Source of the DNA: an uncultured Acetatifactor sp.
GTDB lineage: Bacteria > Bacillota > Clostridia > Lachnospirales > Lachnospiraceae
NCBI GenBank assembly: GCA_947589075.1
Contig: CANQBS010000005.1
Location: forward strand, 1-64,000
Direction: 5' to 3'
Length of the DNA stretch: 64,000 bases
Numbering within the stretch: position 1 is the stretch's first letter; each line of letters opens with the position of its first letter. Both the position numbers and the translations under genes were made by a program. This document shows positions 1-8,707 of this stretch, piece after piece. The notes beneath the pieces were generated by a model. It had not been told where the DNA came from. It did not search any database and worked only from the letters and a program-made list of their open reading frames with translations.

Positions 1-73
1 CTTTGAGGTTCGTCGGCAACTACGCCCCTTGTGGACTTTCACCACAGACTGACGGCATGCCCGTCATACAAAT

Positions 74-100
74 AAAGACGGCAAAACCGCCGCCTTTATT
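74..100 (-). terminator. Possible rho-independent terminator after the LspA-like gene
   Basis: On the minus strand a 9-bp stem with one mismatch (positions 74-82 and 89-97, GCC-GGC core, 6-nt loop) is followed by a short T-rich run. It lies about 30 nt past the stop of the LspA-like gene. The T run is interrupted by an A, so termination may be weak. Confidence 0.45.
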
Positions 101-130
101 CCATGTTCCCAAGGCAGCAGACCGCCGCCC

Positions 131-589
131 CTATTCCATCTGCGTCCCCAGGGCTGCTGCCAGCGCCCCTATGATAATGCAGAAATCCGACAGATTAAAC
201 ACAATCCTCCGAAGCTTCTTCCATTTCACCCCGAAGCTGAAATAATCCACCACATATTTTCTTTTTAAATGGTCGTAAGTATTACTGAAGGCTCCTCCCA
301 AAAGGAGGGCAAGACCCATGCGGAGCAGGTGGTTTCCCTTCTGCCCCAGGCTAAGAAGAAACATGACTGTCACAAGGACCGTCATCGCCACAGCAAGCCC
401 GGTTACAAGTCCGCTCCTGTTCTGACCCAGATTCATGAAGGCGCCACGGTTATGGGTCCTGCGAATCAGCAGCCTGCCGCCCCATGCTTCCCTGGTCTCT
501 CCCACTTTCAGGGAACGCTCTATCAGGTTTTTGAGCCAGCAGTCCCCAAGGAAAATAACCGCAGCCAGCCCCAGGTATAACGCAATCAT
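131..589 (-). CDS. lspA: Lipoprotein signal peptidase (LspA-like)
   Basis: Predicted membrane aspartyl protease that removes signal peptides from prolipoproteins after diacylglycerol transfer. The 152-residue length and about four hydrophobic segments fit the family. LspA motifs are visible in order: D16-x3-K20, NRGAF at 47-51, GGA-x2-N-x2-D at 98-106, VVD115, and FNLSD with D135. D115 and D135 occupy the catalytic Asp dyad positions. It is divergent: the usual Asn-x2-Asp-Arg is NTYDH here, and the region between the two Asp residues is rich in Lys/Arg. It lies 88 nt downstream of the S1-domain gene on the same strand. The start is preceded by GGGAAAGGA. A second, canonical lspA may exist elsewhere in the genome. 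Confidence 0.75.
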   Translation of the reverse strand: MIALYLGLAAVIFLGDCWLKNLIERSLKVGETREAWGGRLLIRRTHNRGAFMNLGQNRSGLVTGLAVAMTVLVTVMFLLSLGQKGNHLLRMGLALLLGGAFSNTYDHLKRKYVVDYFSFGVKWKKLRRIVFNLSDFCIIIGALAAALGTQME

Positions 590-677
590 TTTATTTTTCC
601 TTTCCCTACTGTCTCACTTTATTCCAGACCATCTTCAGCCGGTTGCCCCTGATGCCCTGTCTCTCCGTTGAAATCCT

Positions 678-1643
678 TTATTTCAGATCCAACTTAAGGC
701 CCGCGAACAGGCTTCCGAGACTGGTAGTAGCCTCACCCTCCGAGCGATAATGGAATTCCTCGATCTTCTCGGCCTCTGCATCGGTATTTTCCTCCAGGGC
801 CTTGATGCTCAGGGAAATCTTTCCATTGTTGGTTCCCGTCACCTTCGCCTTCACCTTATCGCCCACCTTGAGCACCTCGGAGGGATTCTTGATCCGCTTC
901 TGGCTGATCTGGGAAATATGTACCAGGCCGCTCAGCCCATCTCCCAGATTGATGAAAGCGCCATAGGGCATCAGGCTCTCCACCGTTCCCTCCAGCACGC
1001 TTCCTGGGATGACCATGGCCACCCTGCGGTCGTGCTCCGCGGCAGCCTCTTCCTTCAAGATCACCTTTGCGGACATAACCAGCTTCTTTTTCTCCTGATC
1101 CACCGTGATCACACGCACCTTAAGGGTTTTGCCGAGCCAGGGATTCACATCCTCCACATAATTTAGGGAAAGCTGGGACGCCGGGATAAAGCCCCTGATA
1201 TCCTCCACATAAGCGATGACGCCGCCGTTGGTGATGCCTGCCACCTTCACGGTCAGATCCGTTCCCGCCTCCATGTAACCTTTCAGCTTATCCCATGCCA
1301 GGATACTGTTGGCCGCTTTTCTGGACAGAAGAATATTGCCCTGCCCGTCGTCCAGCTTCAGAACGGAAGCTTCCAGCACATCCCCGATCTTCACGTCCTG
1401 AAGGACGGAAAAGCCCGGCGTATCGCTCATATCTTCCGCCTTGATCACGCCCTGGGCATAATAGCGCAGATCCAATACCACACCCTCTTCGCTGACGTCA
1501 ATGACGGTTCCCGTCAGAATATCCCCCTCCGCGATCTTACGGAAGGAAGCCTCCAGCTCCTCTTTGTAATCCGACATGGTTTCCGCAGGTTCGGGCACCG
1601 GCTTCTCTACAACTTTTTCCATATCCATGTGATTTGTTTCCAT
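678..1643 (-). CDS. S1-domain RNA-binding protein (ribosomal protein S1-like)
   Basis: Predicted RNA-binding protein of 321 residues, related to ribosomal protein S1, which helps mRNA bind the 30S subunit. After an acidic N-terminal tail three S1 (OB-fold) repeats are visible, beginning near GDILTGTVIDV, GTDLTVKVAGI and GSVLEGTVESL. The last is the most canonical, with YGAFINLGDGLSGLVHISQ. The C-terminus is acidic and helical. I chose the ATG at 1643 because GAGGAGG lies 8 nt upstream; an in-frame ATG ten codons earlier at 1673 lacks a ribosome site. Three repeats is fewer than the six of proteobacterial S1 but not unusual for Clostridia. It could be a general RNA-binding S1 protein and not the ribosomal one. 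Confidence 0.82.
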   Translation of the reverse strand: METNHMDMEKVVEKPVPEPAETMSDYKEELEASFRKIAEGDILTGTVIDVSEEGVVLDLRYYAQGVIKAEDMSDTPGFSVLQDVKIGDVLEASVLKLDDGQGNILLSRKAANSILAWDKLKGYMEAGTDLTVKVAGITNGGVIAYVEDIRGFIPASQLSLNYVEDVNPWLGKTLKVRVITVDQEKKKLVMSAKVILKEEAAAEHDRRVAMVIPGSVLEGTVESLMPYGAFINLGDGLSGLVHISQISQKRIKNPSEVLKVGDKVKAKVTGTNNGKISLSIKALEENTDAEAEKIEEFHYRSEGEATTSLGSLFAGLKLDLK

Positions 1644-1783
1644 TTCAAAAACCTCCTCTGCATTTCTGTCCATATTTTAGCACGGACTTTTCCTTTTTAC
1701 AACTCCGGGCGCAGCCCTTTCGACCATACCGGTTCGGCACGCCCTTCCCAGCATCTCGGATGCGCTTTTTTACAACGCCTTCT

Positions 1784-3163
1784 TTACAGCGCCTTCTTCT
1801 TCCATCCCCCAAGCATATAAAAGAAAAGGGTAATGCAGGCTCCCAGGATCCAGCTGATCAGCAGGGAAATAAAAATACAGGCGCTGTTGCCTTCAGGCAG
1901 CTGGGGCGAGCGGGTCATATAGGCGATGCCGTAGGCCAAAGGCACGCGGATCACCACCGTGGTGATCATGGAGATCCACATGGGCGTTACCGTATCCCCT
2001 GCGCCCCGCATCACGCCGGACAGGCACTGGGTAACCTCCATGGCAATATACCCCACCGCCAGGATCTTCATCATGTTAAAACTCAGCTCCACCAGCTCCG
2101 GCGTATCCGTAAAGATCGCCATCAGATATCTTCCAAACAAAAGGATCAGCACCGTGATCACTGCGGAAGTACATACGGCAATAGCGGTGCCCTCCTTTGT
2201 GCCCTGGGTCACACGATCCATCCTCTTTGCGCCGATATTCTGTCCAGAATAAGTGGTCATGGCGTTGCCAAAGGAAAAGGCAGGCATCATGGCAAAGCCG
2301 TCCACACGCATGACGATGACGTTGGCCGCTATGAACTGCTCTCCGAAGCTGTTGGTAAGGGACTGCACCACGATCATGGACATGGAGAAGATCGCCTGGG
2401 TAATGCCGGAGGGCAGTCCCAGCCGCACCAGATTCAGCATATACTGCTTCTGGGGCACCAGATACTTTTTCCCCATATCAAAAATATCCTGCATCTTCCG
2501 AAGCTTTAAAAATGCCATAAAAGCAGAGATCCACTGAGCGATCACCGTAGCAAGGGCAACGCCTGCCACGCCCATCCTGAAAACCGCCACAAACAACAGA
2601 TCCAGCACAATATTGATCCCGGTAGCCACCAGCAGATAAACCAGGGCGGACACGGAATCTCCCAGCCCCCGCAGGATGCCTCCCAGAATGTTGTAGAAGG
2701 CCATGCCCGCGATCCCCATAAACAGGATCATCAGATAAGAATCACACCAGCCGATAATGCTGTCCGGAGTCTTTAACAATCTGAGCAGAGGCATGGTCAC
2801 AAGGGGCGCAAGAGCCATTACAAATACCGTGGCCCCAAGGGTCATGGTGAGGCAGCAGCCGATGGAGCGTGAAAGCTCCTCCCTCTGCTTCGCCCCGAAA
2901 TACTGGGATACCATAATGCCCGCGCCTACAGAAATTCCCACGAACAGCACCAGCAGAAGATTCAGGATGGGACCTGCGCTTCCCACGGCAGCCAGGGCAT
3001 TGTCTCCCACATATTTTCCAACCACGATGCTGTCCACCGTATTGTACAGCTGCTGTGCGATATTCCCGATCAGCATGGGGATCGTAAAGGCCACGATCTG
3101 CTTCCCCGGGCGTCCCTGTGTCATATCGATAGGGGCAAAAAGTTTTTTCATCCATTCAAGCAT
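1784..3163 (-). CDS. MATE family efflux transporter
   Basis: Predicted Na+- or H+-coupled multidrug/toxin exporter of the MATE superfamily, 459 residues with about 12 hydrophobic segments in two homologous halves. The N-terminal half carries the typical IPMLIGNIAQQLYNTVDSI motif, with the Asp of the first helix, and the VGxYVGxNALAAVG region. The second half repeats this with GLPSGITQAIFSMSMIVVQ and FxFGNAMTTYSGQNIGA. The C-terminus is Lys-rich and cytosolic. An AAAGGCGGA site lies about 11 nt before the ATG. It is probably monocistronic: 160 nt separate it from the TIR gene upstream and 140 nt from the S1 gene. The substrate cannot be read from sequence. Confidence 0.9.
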   Translation of the reverse strand: MLEWMKKLFAPIDMTQGRPGKQIVAFTIPMLIGNIAQQLYNTVDSIVVGKYVGDNALAAVGSAGPILNLLLVLFVGISVGAGIMVSQYFGAKQREELSRSIGCCLTMTLGATVFVMALAPLVTMPLLRLLKTPDSIIGWCDSYLMILFMGIAGMAFYNILGGILRGLGDSVSALVYLLVATGINIVLDLLFVAVFRMGVAGVALATVIAQWISAFMAFLKLRKMQDIFDMGKKYLVPQKQYMLNLVRLGLPSGITQAIFSMSMIVVQSLTNSFGEQFIAANVIVMRVDGFAMMPAFSFGNAMTTYSGQNIGAKRMDRVTQGTKEGTAIAVCTSAVITVLILLFGRYLMAIFTDTPELVELSFNMMKILAVGYIAMEVTQCLSGVMRGAGDTVTPMWISMITTVVIRVPLAYGIAYMTRSPQLPEGNSACIFISLLISWILGACITLFFYMLGGWKKKAL

Positions 3164-3322
3164 ATTTTACATTATCCGCCTTTCAGCCTTTTGTCCTTGG
3201 GTATTGTAGCATATTATAAAAATTTTGGAATGGATTATATTGTGCTTTTCTTTAAAATACCTGAATAATACGGCTGCCTCCCCTGCAGGCTGCAAAAACG
3301 GCGTCAGCATCCCGGGCAGCCT

Positions 3323-5797
3323 TCAGCAGCCCAGGAAATCCATCTTCTTTTTCACATCAGCGATCCTCGGGCAGTCAGGACCTAAGAGGGATGTAAGCAT
3401 GGACAGGACGGCCATATATGCGTTGGAGGCATCCCCATACCGCCCCTGAGCGGCATAAACGTCAGCCAGCATTTCCTGGTTATCTATGGTATCAATGGCC
3501 AGGGTGCCGCGCATATGCATGTTGGAGTCCAGCGCCCGCTGTAAGGTGGCGAGGGCCAGGTTAAGCTGCTCCACGGCCTGATCTTCCATGCCCTGGTCAC
3601 GGAACTCCAGTGCCAGATGATAACGGCTGACGCCTTCGTCATAATCGGTATACGCTATAGCGGATACTGACTTGGAATCCAGCTGGTTGAATATCTCCCG
3701 CCGAAGCTGGGTATACTCCAGCGCCTTTCTGTAATCCCCCACAGACTGGTACATACGGCTCATTTCCATATAGATCTCGGCAATTCTGTCCCTGGCAAGG
3801 GAAACCCCATAATTTTCCCGCTTTTCAAACACCGTCCTGGTCTCGCCCCGCTCCAGATCCTGCAGCAGTTTCACGCGGATATCATAAGATTTTTTGAAAT
3901 ACTCCTCCGCCCTGTCGATATCCCTGTAAAAATCCCAGGTACAGCAGCGTCCCACTTTTTCATAGGACATAGCGAGATCTTCGCTCTCTTTCTCCCCGGA
4001 AAGAAGCATAAGCTTCAGCCCCAGCTCATACCAGGGTACAGACTGCTCCAGCCGGCCGCTGTTAAAATAACATCCTCCGACTATTTTTGCCGCGAAGCCT
4101 GCTTCCATAGTGTTTTCCCCAAACCGGCGCTTCACGCTGTCAAATACCTGCGTTGCAAGCTTCATGGACATATCAAACTCGCCTACCTGCCACAGGAAAT
4201 TGGGAATGGTCATCCATACGTCGATCTTGTCCGAATCAAAGGGTTTAAAATATTCTGCGACAGCCAGCACACAGGATTTCACCATAATATTTTCCTTCAC
4301 CGGTCTGAACCAGGCAGTGTACAGAAAATCCGTCATCCTGGACAGAAAATCGCCACAGTTGTTCTCATCCGGCTTTAAATTGTGCCTCACCACCTCACTG
4401 ACCAGGGGGTGCAGGGAAAGACGCTGGCTGGTCTCGCGCCGGATCCAGCTGCGCTTTATAAGGGTGTTCACCATATCAAAGGAACTAAGTCCCGCCCAGT
4501 CCCGAAGTCTGGGCGCCGGGATACCCTCCATTCCCACAAGGGACAGCTCCCTTAAAAGCTGCTTCTCCTCTTCGGAAAGCCCGCTGACCGAAAAAAGGGC
4601 GGAGATGTGTCCGAAGGCTGTGTTCATGCCGGTTCTTCCCGCCACCTGCTCGACACCGTCCTCCGCAAAGCTTCCGTTCTGAAAAAGCTCCAGCAGTTCT
4701 CTTCCGGTTAAGAAGCTTGCGCTCATCTGCTTTGCCAGCAGCTCCACCGTATAAGTGTGGTATTCGATCAGGTCAAAAAGTTTTTCCAGATAGGGCCTGT
4801 CTTCCTCATCCAGTTCCATGCCGTAATTGAGTTCGAATATCTTAAAAAGAGCTTCTTTGTCCGGTATCGCAGACAGCTTCACCGCAGCGGCGCCGGGATG
4901 CGCATTGCGGGTAGTGAAAATGATCCGGTGACTGCCCTTACAAAATTCCTGTGTATCAGGATCGTGATCCACGTCAAAATTATCCACGACGATCAGAGTC
5001 CTCTCGTCGGTCACATTTCGAAGGGCCTGAAGCTTTCTGACAAAAAAGCTGTCCAGCTCTTCTCCCTCTTCTCTTCCAAAGCCTTCTATCTCGATCTGAT
5101 CCGGGGCGCAGACAAGCTGCTTCAGATCATGGGAATAGGTCAGGAAAAGCATCTCGTCATAAGCTTCCCTGTTTGCCATCATATACTGCTTCACAAGTTC
5201 GCTCTTGCCTATTCCTCCGATCCCTTCCACATAGACGACCCGGTTCTTCTTAAGCGCTTCATCCAGCTCAAGGAGCTCCCGTTCACGGCCGGTAAACACA
5301 TCCCTGGCCTGGGGTATCTTGGAAAGGAGCCGGTAACGGGGAGCAGATCCGCTCCTGTCTCTGGAGGATTCTTCCTGCACACTGCGTCCCAGGCTTTTGG
5401 CTATCAGCCCGCAAAGCTCATCCACCCTTTTATACATGGGAGGAGTCATCGCATCGATCCAATGAAGACGTCCCAGATAATACTGTGCATCGTCGGCGAT
5501 TTCATCATCGGCCGTATGAAAAGGAATGATGCTGACATTCTCTTTTTTCGCCAGTCTCTTTGTAACAAGATCGATCTCATTGAGCACATGGGGCGATTCG
5601 GAAGCAGGCTTATTCAATATGAGAAGAAAGACCCGGCAGGAAGCTATGGCCTTGGCAATGATCCCCGCATAGGAACCTTCCGTGTCCCTGGGGGCATACC
5701 AGCATCTGATACCCGCAGCCTCAAGTTTATTAACGATCGCCTCCACAATATGGAGGGACGTACTGGTATGATGGCTTACAAATACATCAATATCCAT
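3323..5797 (-). CDS. TIR-STAND (NB-ARC)-TPR signalling protein
   Basis: An 824-residue multidomain protein with the layout of an NLR-type immune receptor. Residues 1-140 are a TIR domain: DVFVSHH at the start, the CWYAPRDTEGS loop at 32-42, and S68-P-H-V-L-N-E74, in which Glu74 occupies the position of the NADase catalytic Glu. Residues 165-460 form a STAND/NB-ARC ATPase: FTGRERE (168-174), Walker A GIGGIGKSE (192-200), Walker B LIVVDNFD (268-275) and an FTTR sensor (294-297). A winged-helix-like segment follows, and residues 540-824 are helical TPR-type repeats, the likely ligand-sensing part. The AAAGGAGGA site of the ATG overlaps the stop of the upstream RyR/channel gene (12-nt gap), so the two are probably co-translated. 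Role in anti-phage defence or stress signalling is inference. Confidence 0.88.
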   Translation of the reverse strand: MDIDVFVSHHTSTSLHIVEAIVNKLEAAGIRCWYAPRDTEGSYAGIIAKAIASCRVFLLILNKPASESPHVLNEIDLVTKRLAKKENVSIIPFHTADDEIADDAQYYLGRLHWIDAMTPPMYKRVDELCGLIAKSLGRSVQEESSRDRSGSAPRYRLLSKIPQARDVFTGRERELLELDEALKKNRVVYVEGIGGIGKSELVKQYMMANREAYDEMLFLTYSHDLKQLVCAPDQIEIEGFGREEGEELDSFFVRKLQALRNVTDERTLIVVDNFDVDHDPDTQEFCKGSHRIIFTTRNAHPGAAAVKLSAIPDKEALFKIFELNYGMELDEEDRPYLEKLFDLIEYHTYTVELLAKQMSASFLTGRELLELFQNGSFAEDGVEQVAGRTGMNTAFGHISALFSVSGLSEEEKQLLRELSLVGMEGIPAPRLRDWAGLSSFDMVNTLIKRSWIRRETSQRLSLHPLVSEVVRHNLKPDENNCGDFLSRMTDFLYTAWFRPVKENIMVKSCVLAVAEYFKPFDSDKIDVWMTIPNFLWQVGEFDMSMKLATQVFDSVKRRFGENTMEAGFAAKIVGGCYFNSGRLEQSVPWYELGLKLMLLSGEKESEDLAMSYEKVGRCCTWDFYRDIDRAEEYFKKSYDIRVKLLQDLERGETRTVFEKRENYGVSLARDRIAEIYMEMSRMYQSVGDYRKALEYTQLRREIFNQLDSKSVSAIAYTDYDEGVSRYHLALEFRDQGMEDQAVEQLNLALATLQRALDSNMHMRGTLAIDTIDNQEMLADVYAAQGRYGDASNAYMAVLSMLTSLLGPDCPRIADVKKKMDFLGC

Positions 5798-5809
5798 AAT
5801 GATCCTCCT

Positions 5810-7243
5810 TTAAGACTCTTTTGTTTCTCCCAGCTTCATAAGCAGGCGGATATTCTCCCGATCCTTCTCCTTGTCCGCCTCCGTAAGCGCTTCATAAGGT
5901 CTGATATCCCTGTGTATCCTTTTCACCGGATCTTTGGATCTGCCGTTCTCCGGTTCCCCATAGATCCAACCGTTCAGCTGGTGATACCTGCACCAGCGCA
6001 TATGTTCAAGATGGGATAAAAGCTCAAGCACATCCGCAGGCAGCTCCTTCCCCGCAGAAATCCCCATGTCCTCCAGCATCCTCAGTCTTATGGCATGATA
6101 ATCCGCCGCGCTGACATTGGAATAACGCAGAAAGGAATCCAGCTTTTCCCACTCAATACGGGAATTCTCCTGATTTTCCTCCACGCCGCTGTAAATATGG
6201 GCATAACGCAGATTAATGGCCATGGCCGCGCGAAACAGCTTTTCCTCCAGGATATTGTCGGCAGTCAGGGCAAGACTGCACCAGGGAAACACCTGAATTC
6301 TTCCGGCTTCGGAAAAAAGCTCCGCCTCCTGCGGGCTCTCAGAGAAAACATGAAAGCTTCGTTCCGGCACGGCAGCAATGAGCTGCGCCAGAAGGGAGAT
6401 CTGATCCTCCCGGGGAAGAATCAGAACAAGCTCCGCTTCTGTGATCAGACTAATCCCTTCATACCAGGGTTCCGTATGCTGTATGACCGCATCTTCAAGC
6501 TCCCGGATCTCGGGATGCGTGCATAAGAATCGTTCGCAGTCTCCAAAAACGTGATATTCTATTCTCTGACCCGGATGAAAGATATTGCTCTGGAGTCCCC
6601 AATAGACCAGTTCTTCCCCCATCTTGTCAAATCCGAGAAGCACAATCCTCGGTCTGTAATGACAGGCTTCGCTGATACGGAACATGTCTGTCTTTCGCCA
6701 GAACAATCTGGCAGCGATCTCCTCCGGTGAGAAAAGCTTCAGATTCGGGTCGGCCGAGGCATATCCCCTCATGGCGCCAAGCTTCATATACACCGGCACC
6801 TTCCGATCCCGAAGCTGCTCCCTGTAAAAATGAAGATTATCCTGGTCCTCCATCAGCAGAATATATTTATGGGCGGGCATATAACTCTCCCCGCCTCTGA
6901 TACCTCTTTTCCCCAGGGTTTCCATCAGAGGCTCCGTCAGCTCCTCCGGTCCATAAACTGCCACGCTGTCCACAGTTAAGTATTTCCACTGCTGGACGAT
7001 CCTGTCCCGCAGACCGGTAAAAGCGAGTATCACGCCTCCGGCAGTGGCAAGGGGCGCCGTCCACCGGGCAAGCTCCACAAAAATATTCGGCGGCGTATCG
7101 CCGTAATTGAGCACATACATGATCACGCAATTAAACACAGAATCCGTCAGCGGCATCCTCTCCACCGCCGCAAAGCCGATCATTCCAAACACCATGGGAA
7201 CGATAAGAAGCCCAGCTTTGATAACTGCTCCATTCTTTTTCAT
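5810..7243 (-). CDS. Channel-like membrane protein with RCK/TrkA-type and RyR domains
   Basis: A 477-residue protein. Two hydrophobic helices (about 8-27 and 59-78) flank NYGDTPP (46-52), which resembles the K+-channel filter region GYGD-x-P but with Asn for the first Gly. Residues 90-160 look like one Rossmann half, ending in KYILLMEDQDN. Residues 197-330 form a second with RIVLLGFDKMGEELV, a TrkA-N/RCK-type nucleotide-binding motif. The C-terminus (about 404-470) matches the RyR domain found in ryanodine receptors: LEHMRWCRYHQLNGWIYG, then a charged IHRDIRPYEAL and EKDRENI. A strong AGAGGAGGG precedes the ATG. It sits directly upstream of the TIR-STAND gene. Function as a ligand-gated pore is inferred; a non-conducting membrane sensor is possible. 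Confidence 0.75.
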   Translation of the reverse strand: MKKNGAVIKAGLLIVPMVFGMIGFAAVERMPLTDSVFNCVIMYVLNYGDTPPNIFVELARWTAPLATAGGVILAFTGLRDRIVQQWKYLTVDSVAVYGPEELTEPLMETLGKRGIRGGESYMPAHKYILLMEDQDNLHFYREQLRDRKVPVYMKLGAMRGYASADPNLKLFSPEEIAARLFWRKTDMFRISEACHYRPRIVLLGFDKMGEELVYWGLQSNIFHPGQRIEYHVFGDCERFLCTHPEIRELEDAVIQHTEPWYEGISLITEAELVLILPREDQISLLAQLIAAVPERSFHVFSESPQEAELFSEAGRIQVFPWCSLALTADNILEEKLFRAAMAINLRYAHIYSGVEENQENSRIEWEKLDSFLRYSNVSAADYHAIRLRMLEDMGISAGKELPADVLELLSHLEHMRWCRYHQLNGWIYGEPENGRSKDPVKRIHRDIRPYEALTEADKEKDRENIRLLMKLGETKES

Positions 7244-7262
7244 GGTACCCTCCTCTATTTTA

Positions 7263-8657
7263 TCACACTTTCAGCGCCCCCTGGATATTCCGCTTTCTCT
7301 TTTCGTTCAGCTTTTCATACAGAGCGATTTCCTCCTGGGAAAAGCCCTCATACTGTATCTGTTCAAAATCACAAAGCACGAACAGCAGCTCAGACATGAT
7401 ATTTTCCGCCTCGTGGGTCACCGCATATTCCTTTTCGTTCGCCTTTTGTCTGTCTGTGGCCTGTTTTTCCTTCATCCCATCCCTGGTTTCGTTCTTCTGA
7501 CCGTTCTTGGCAATGCTTTTCGCCCTGGTCTTGTCCTTCTCCAGCACCGTGATCATTTCCTTCGCGATCAGCCTCTGGGCGGAAGCGGACAGCTCTCTCC
7601 GGGAAATATTCAAAACATCCGCCGTCTCCTTCAGGGTACAATTTTTATGGGGCTGGCTCAGATAATACAGCAGCTTCACATCCACGGTGGTCAGGTCGTT
7701 TCTAAGAGCCACGATATCGAACAGCTTCTCCTGCAGCTTCCTCTCCCTGTAAATATCGAAAAAGGTTCCCTCGCCCTCCAGTACGCTTTCGCTTACCGAA
7801 GTCCTTTCATTTCCCAGCTTATAATTCCCCTGTATGCTCAAAGGGGATACGCTCCCGTCGTCGGCAGCATCAAATAAGAACCGGTACACCTGCCCCTTTC
7901 TCTTTTCATAATCCATGTCGTCAAAAACATCCTTATAAAAATCATTGTAGCAGGCAAAAACAGTACGTTTCATCTGGATCGTCTTTTTCATGCTGAGTCC
8001 CTGGGAAACCAGGGAACCCTTCGTCTTCACATAATAATATACGGGAAGCTTCAGCGCATAGATCTTATCCGTATGCCGAACATATTCCAGATTGAACAGG
8101 AAGTCCTCGCACCAGCTGACGGAATCATCCATCCTCAGCTGATATTTTTCGATAATGGAGCGCTTATAAAGTTTATTCCATAAGACACCGTAATAAAAAT
8201 CCGCCGGTTTCTGCATCATTTTAACCGCGTAGTCCTTACGGGTCATAATGCCTTCTTCCTCAATACTGCCCTTTGGGGAAACCCGCTCCCCGATCACCCT
8301 GTAAAAGTTTGCGATGACCATATCGCATTCATTTTCCGTGGCCGCCTGTACAAAAAATTTCGTCGCCTCCGGTGAAATCCAGTCGTCGCTGTCCAGGAAC
8401 TGCAGATATTCTCCCTTTGCCATGGCGATTCCCTGATTTCTAGTATCGGAAACACCTGTGTTTTCTTTCCGAAATACCCGGATACGCCCATCCCTTACAG
8501 CATAATTTTCACAGATTCTTCCGGAAACATCCGTGCTTCCGTCATCCAGCAAAAGCAGTTCAAAATCCTTATACTCCTGATTCAGGATGCTGTTGACGCA
8601 TCTCTCTATTGTTTTCTCCGCATTATAAACCGGGACAATAATGCTTACCAATGGCAT
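7263..8657 (-). CDS. Family 2 glycosyltransferase fused to a winged-helix-like domain
   Basis: A 464-residue protein. Residues 1-230 are a GT-A glycosyltransferase: VSIIVPVYNAEKTIERCVNS, LLDDGSTD and FLDSDDW, with the Asp residues that bind nucleotide-sugar and metal. Sugar and acceptor are unknown. Residues about 318-370 look like a winged helix of MarR type (DVKLLYYLSQP, then LKETADVLNISRRELSASA), followed by a highly charged linker and a C-terminal helix. That combination is unusual. The frame is continuous, so this is a fusion and not two genes. AAAGGAGA precedes the ATG. It lies 19 nt upstream of the RyR/channel gene and probably shares its transcript. Confidence 0.8.
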   Translation of the reverse strand: MPLVSIIVPVYNAEKTIERCVNSILNQEYKDFELLLLDDGSTDVSGRICENYAVRDGRIRVFRKENTGVSDTRNQGIAMAKGEYLQFLDSDDWISPEATKFFVQAATENECDMVIANFYRVIGERVSPKGSIEEEGIMTRKDYAVKMMQKPADFYYGVLWNKLYKRSIIEKYQLRMDDSVSWCEDFLFNLEYVRHTDKIYALKLPVYYYVKTKGSLVSQGLSMKKTIQMKRTVFACYNDFYKDVFDDMDYEKRKGQVYRFLFDAADDGSVSPLSIQGNYKLGNERTSVSESVLEGEGTFFDIYRERKLQEKLFDIVALRNDLTTVDVKLLYYLSQPHKNCTLKETADVLNISRRELSASAQRLIAKEMITVLEKDKTRAKSIAKNGQKNETRDGMKEKQATDRQKANEKEYAVTHEAENIMSELLFVLCDFEQIQYEGFSQEEIALYEKLNEKRKRNIQGALKV

Positions 8658-8707
8658 TTTACGATGATCTCCTTTTGAATGTTTTCATTTGTCCTGTCAA
8701 CAATATT

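Noticed and set aside
1634-2509. Long open frame on the plus strand (291 codons).
   Set aside because: It lies antisense to the MATE transporter, is His-rich without domain motifs and has no ribosome site. A codon-bias shadow.
4757-6019. Long open frame on the plus strand (420 codons).
   Set aside because: Antisense to the TIR-STAND and RyR genes, whose domains and overlapping translation signals are clear. No recognisable motif.
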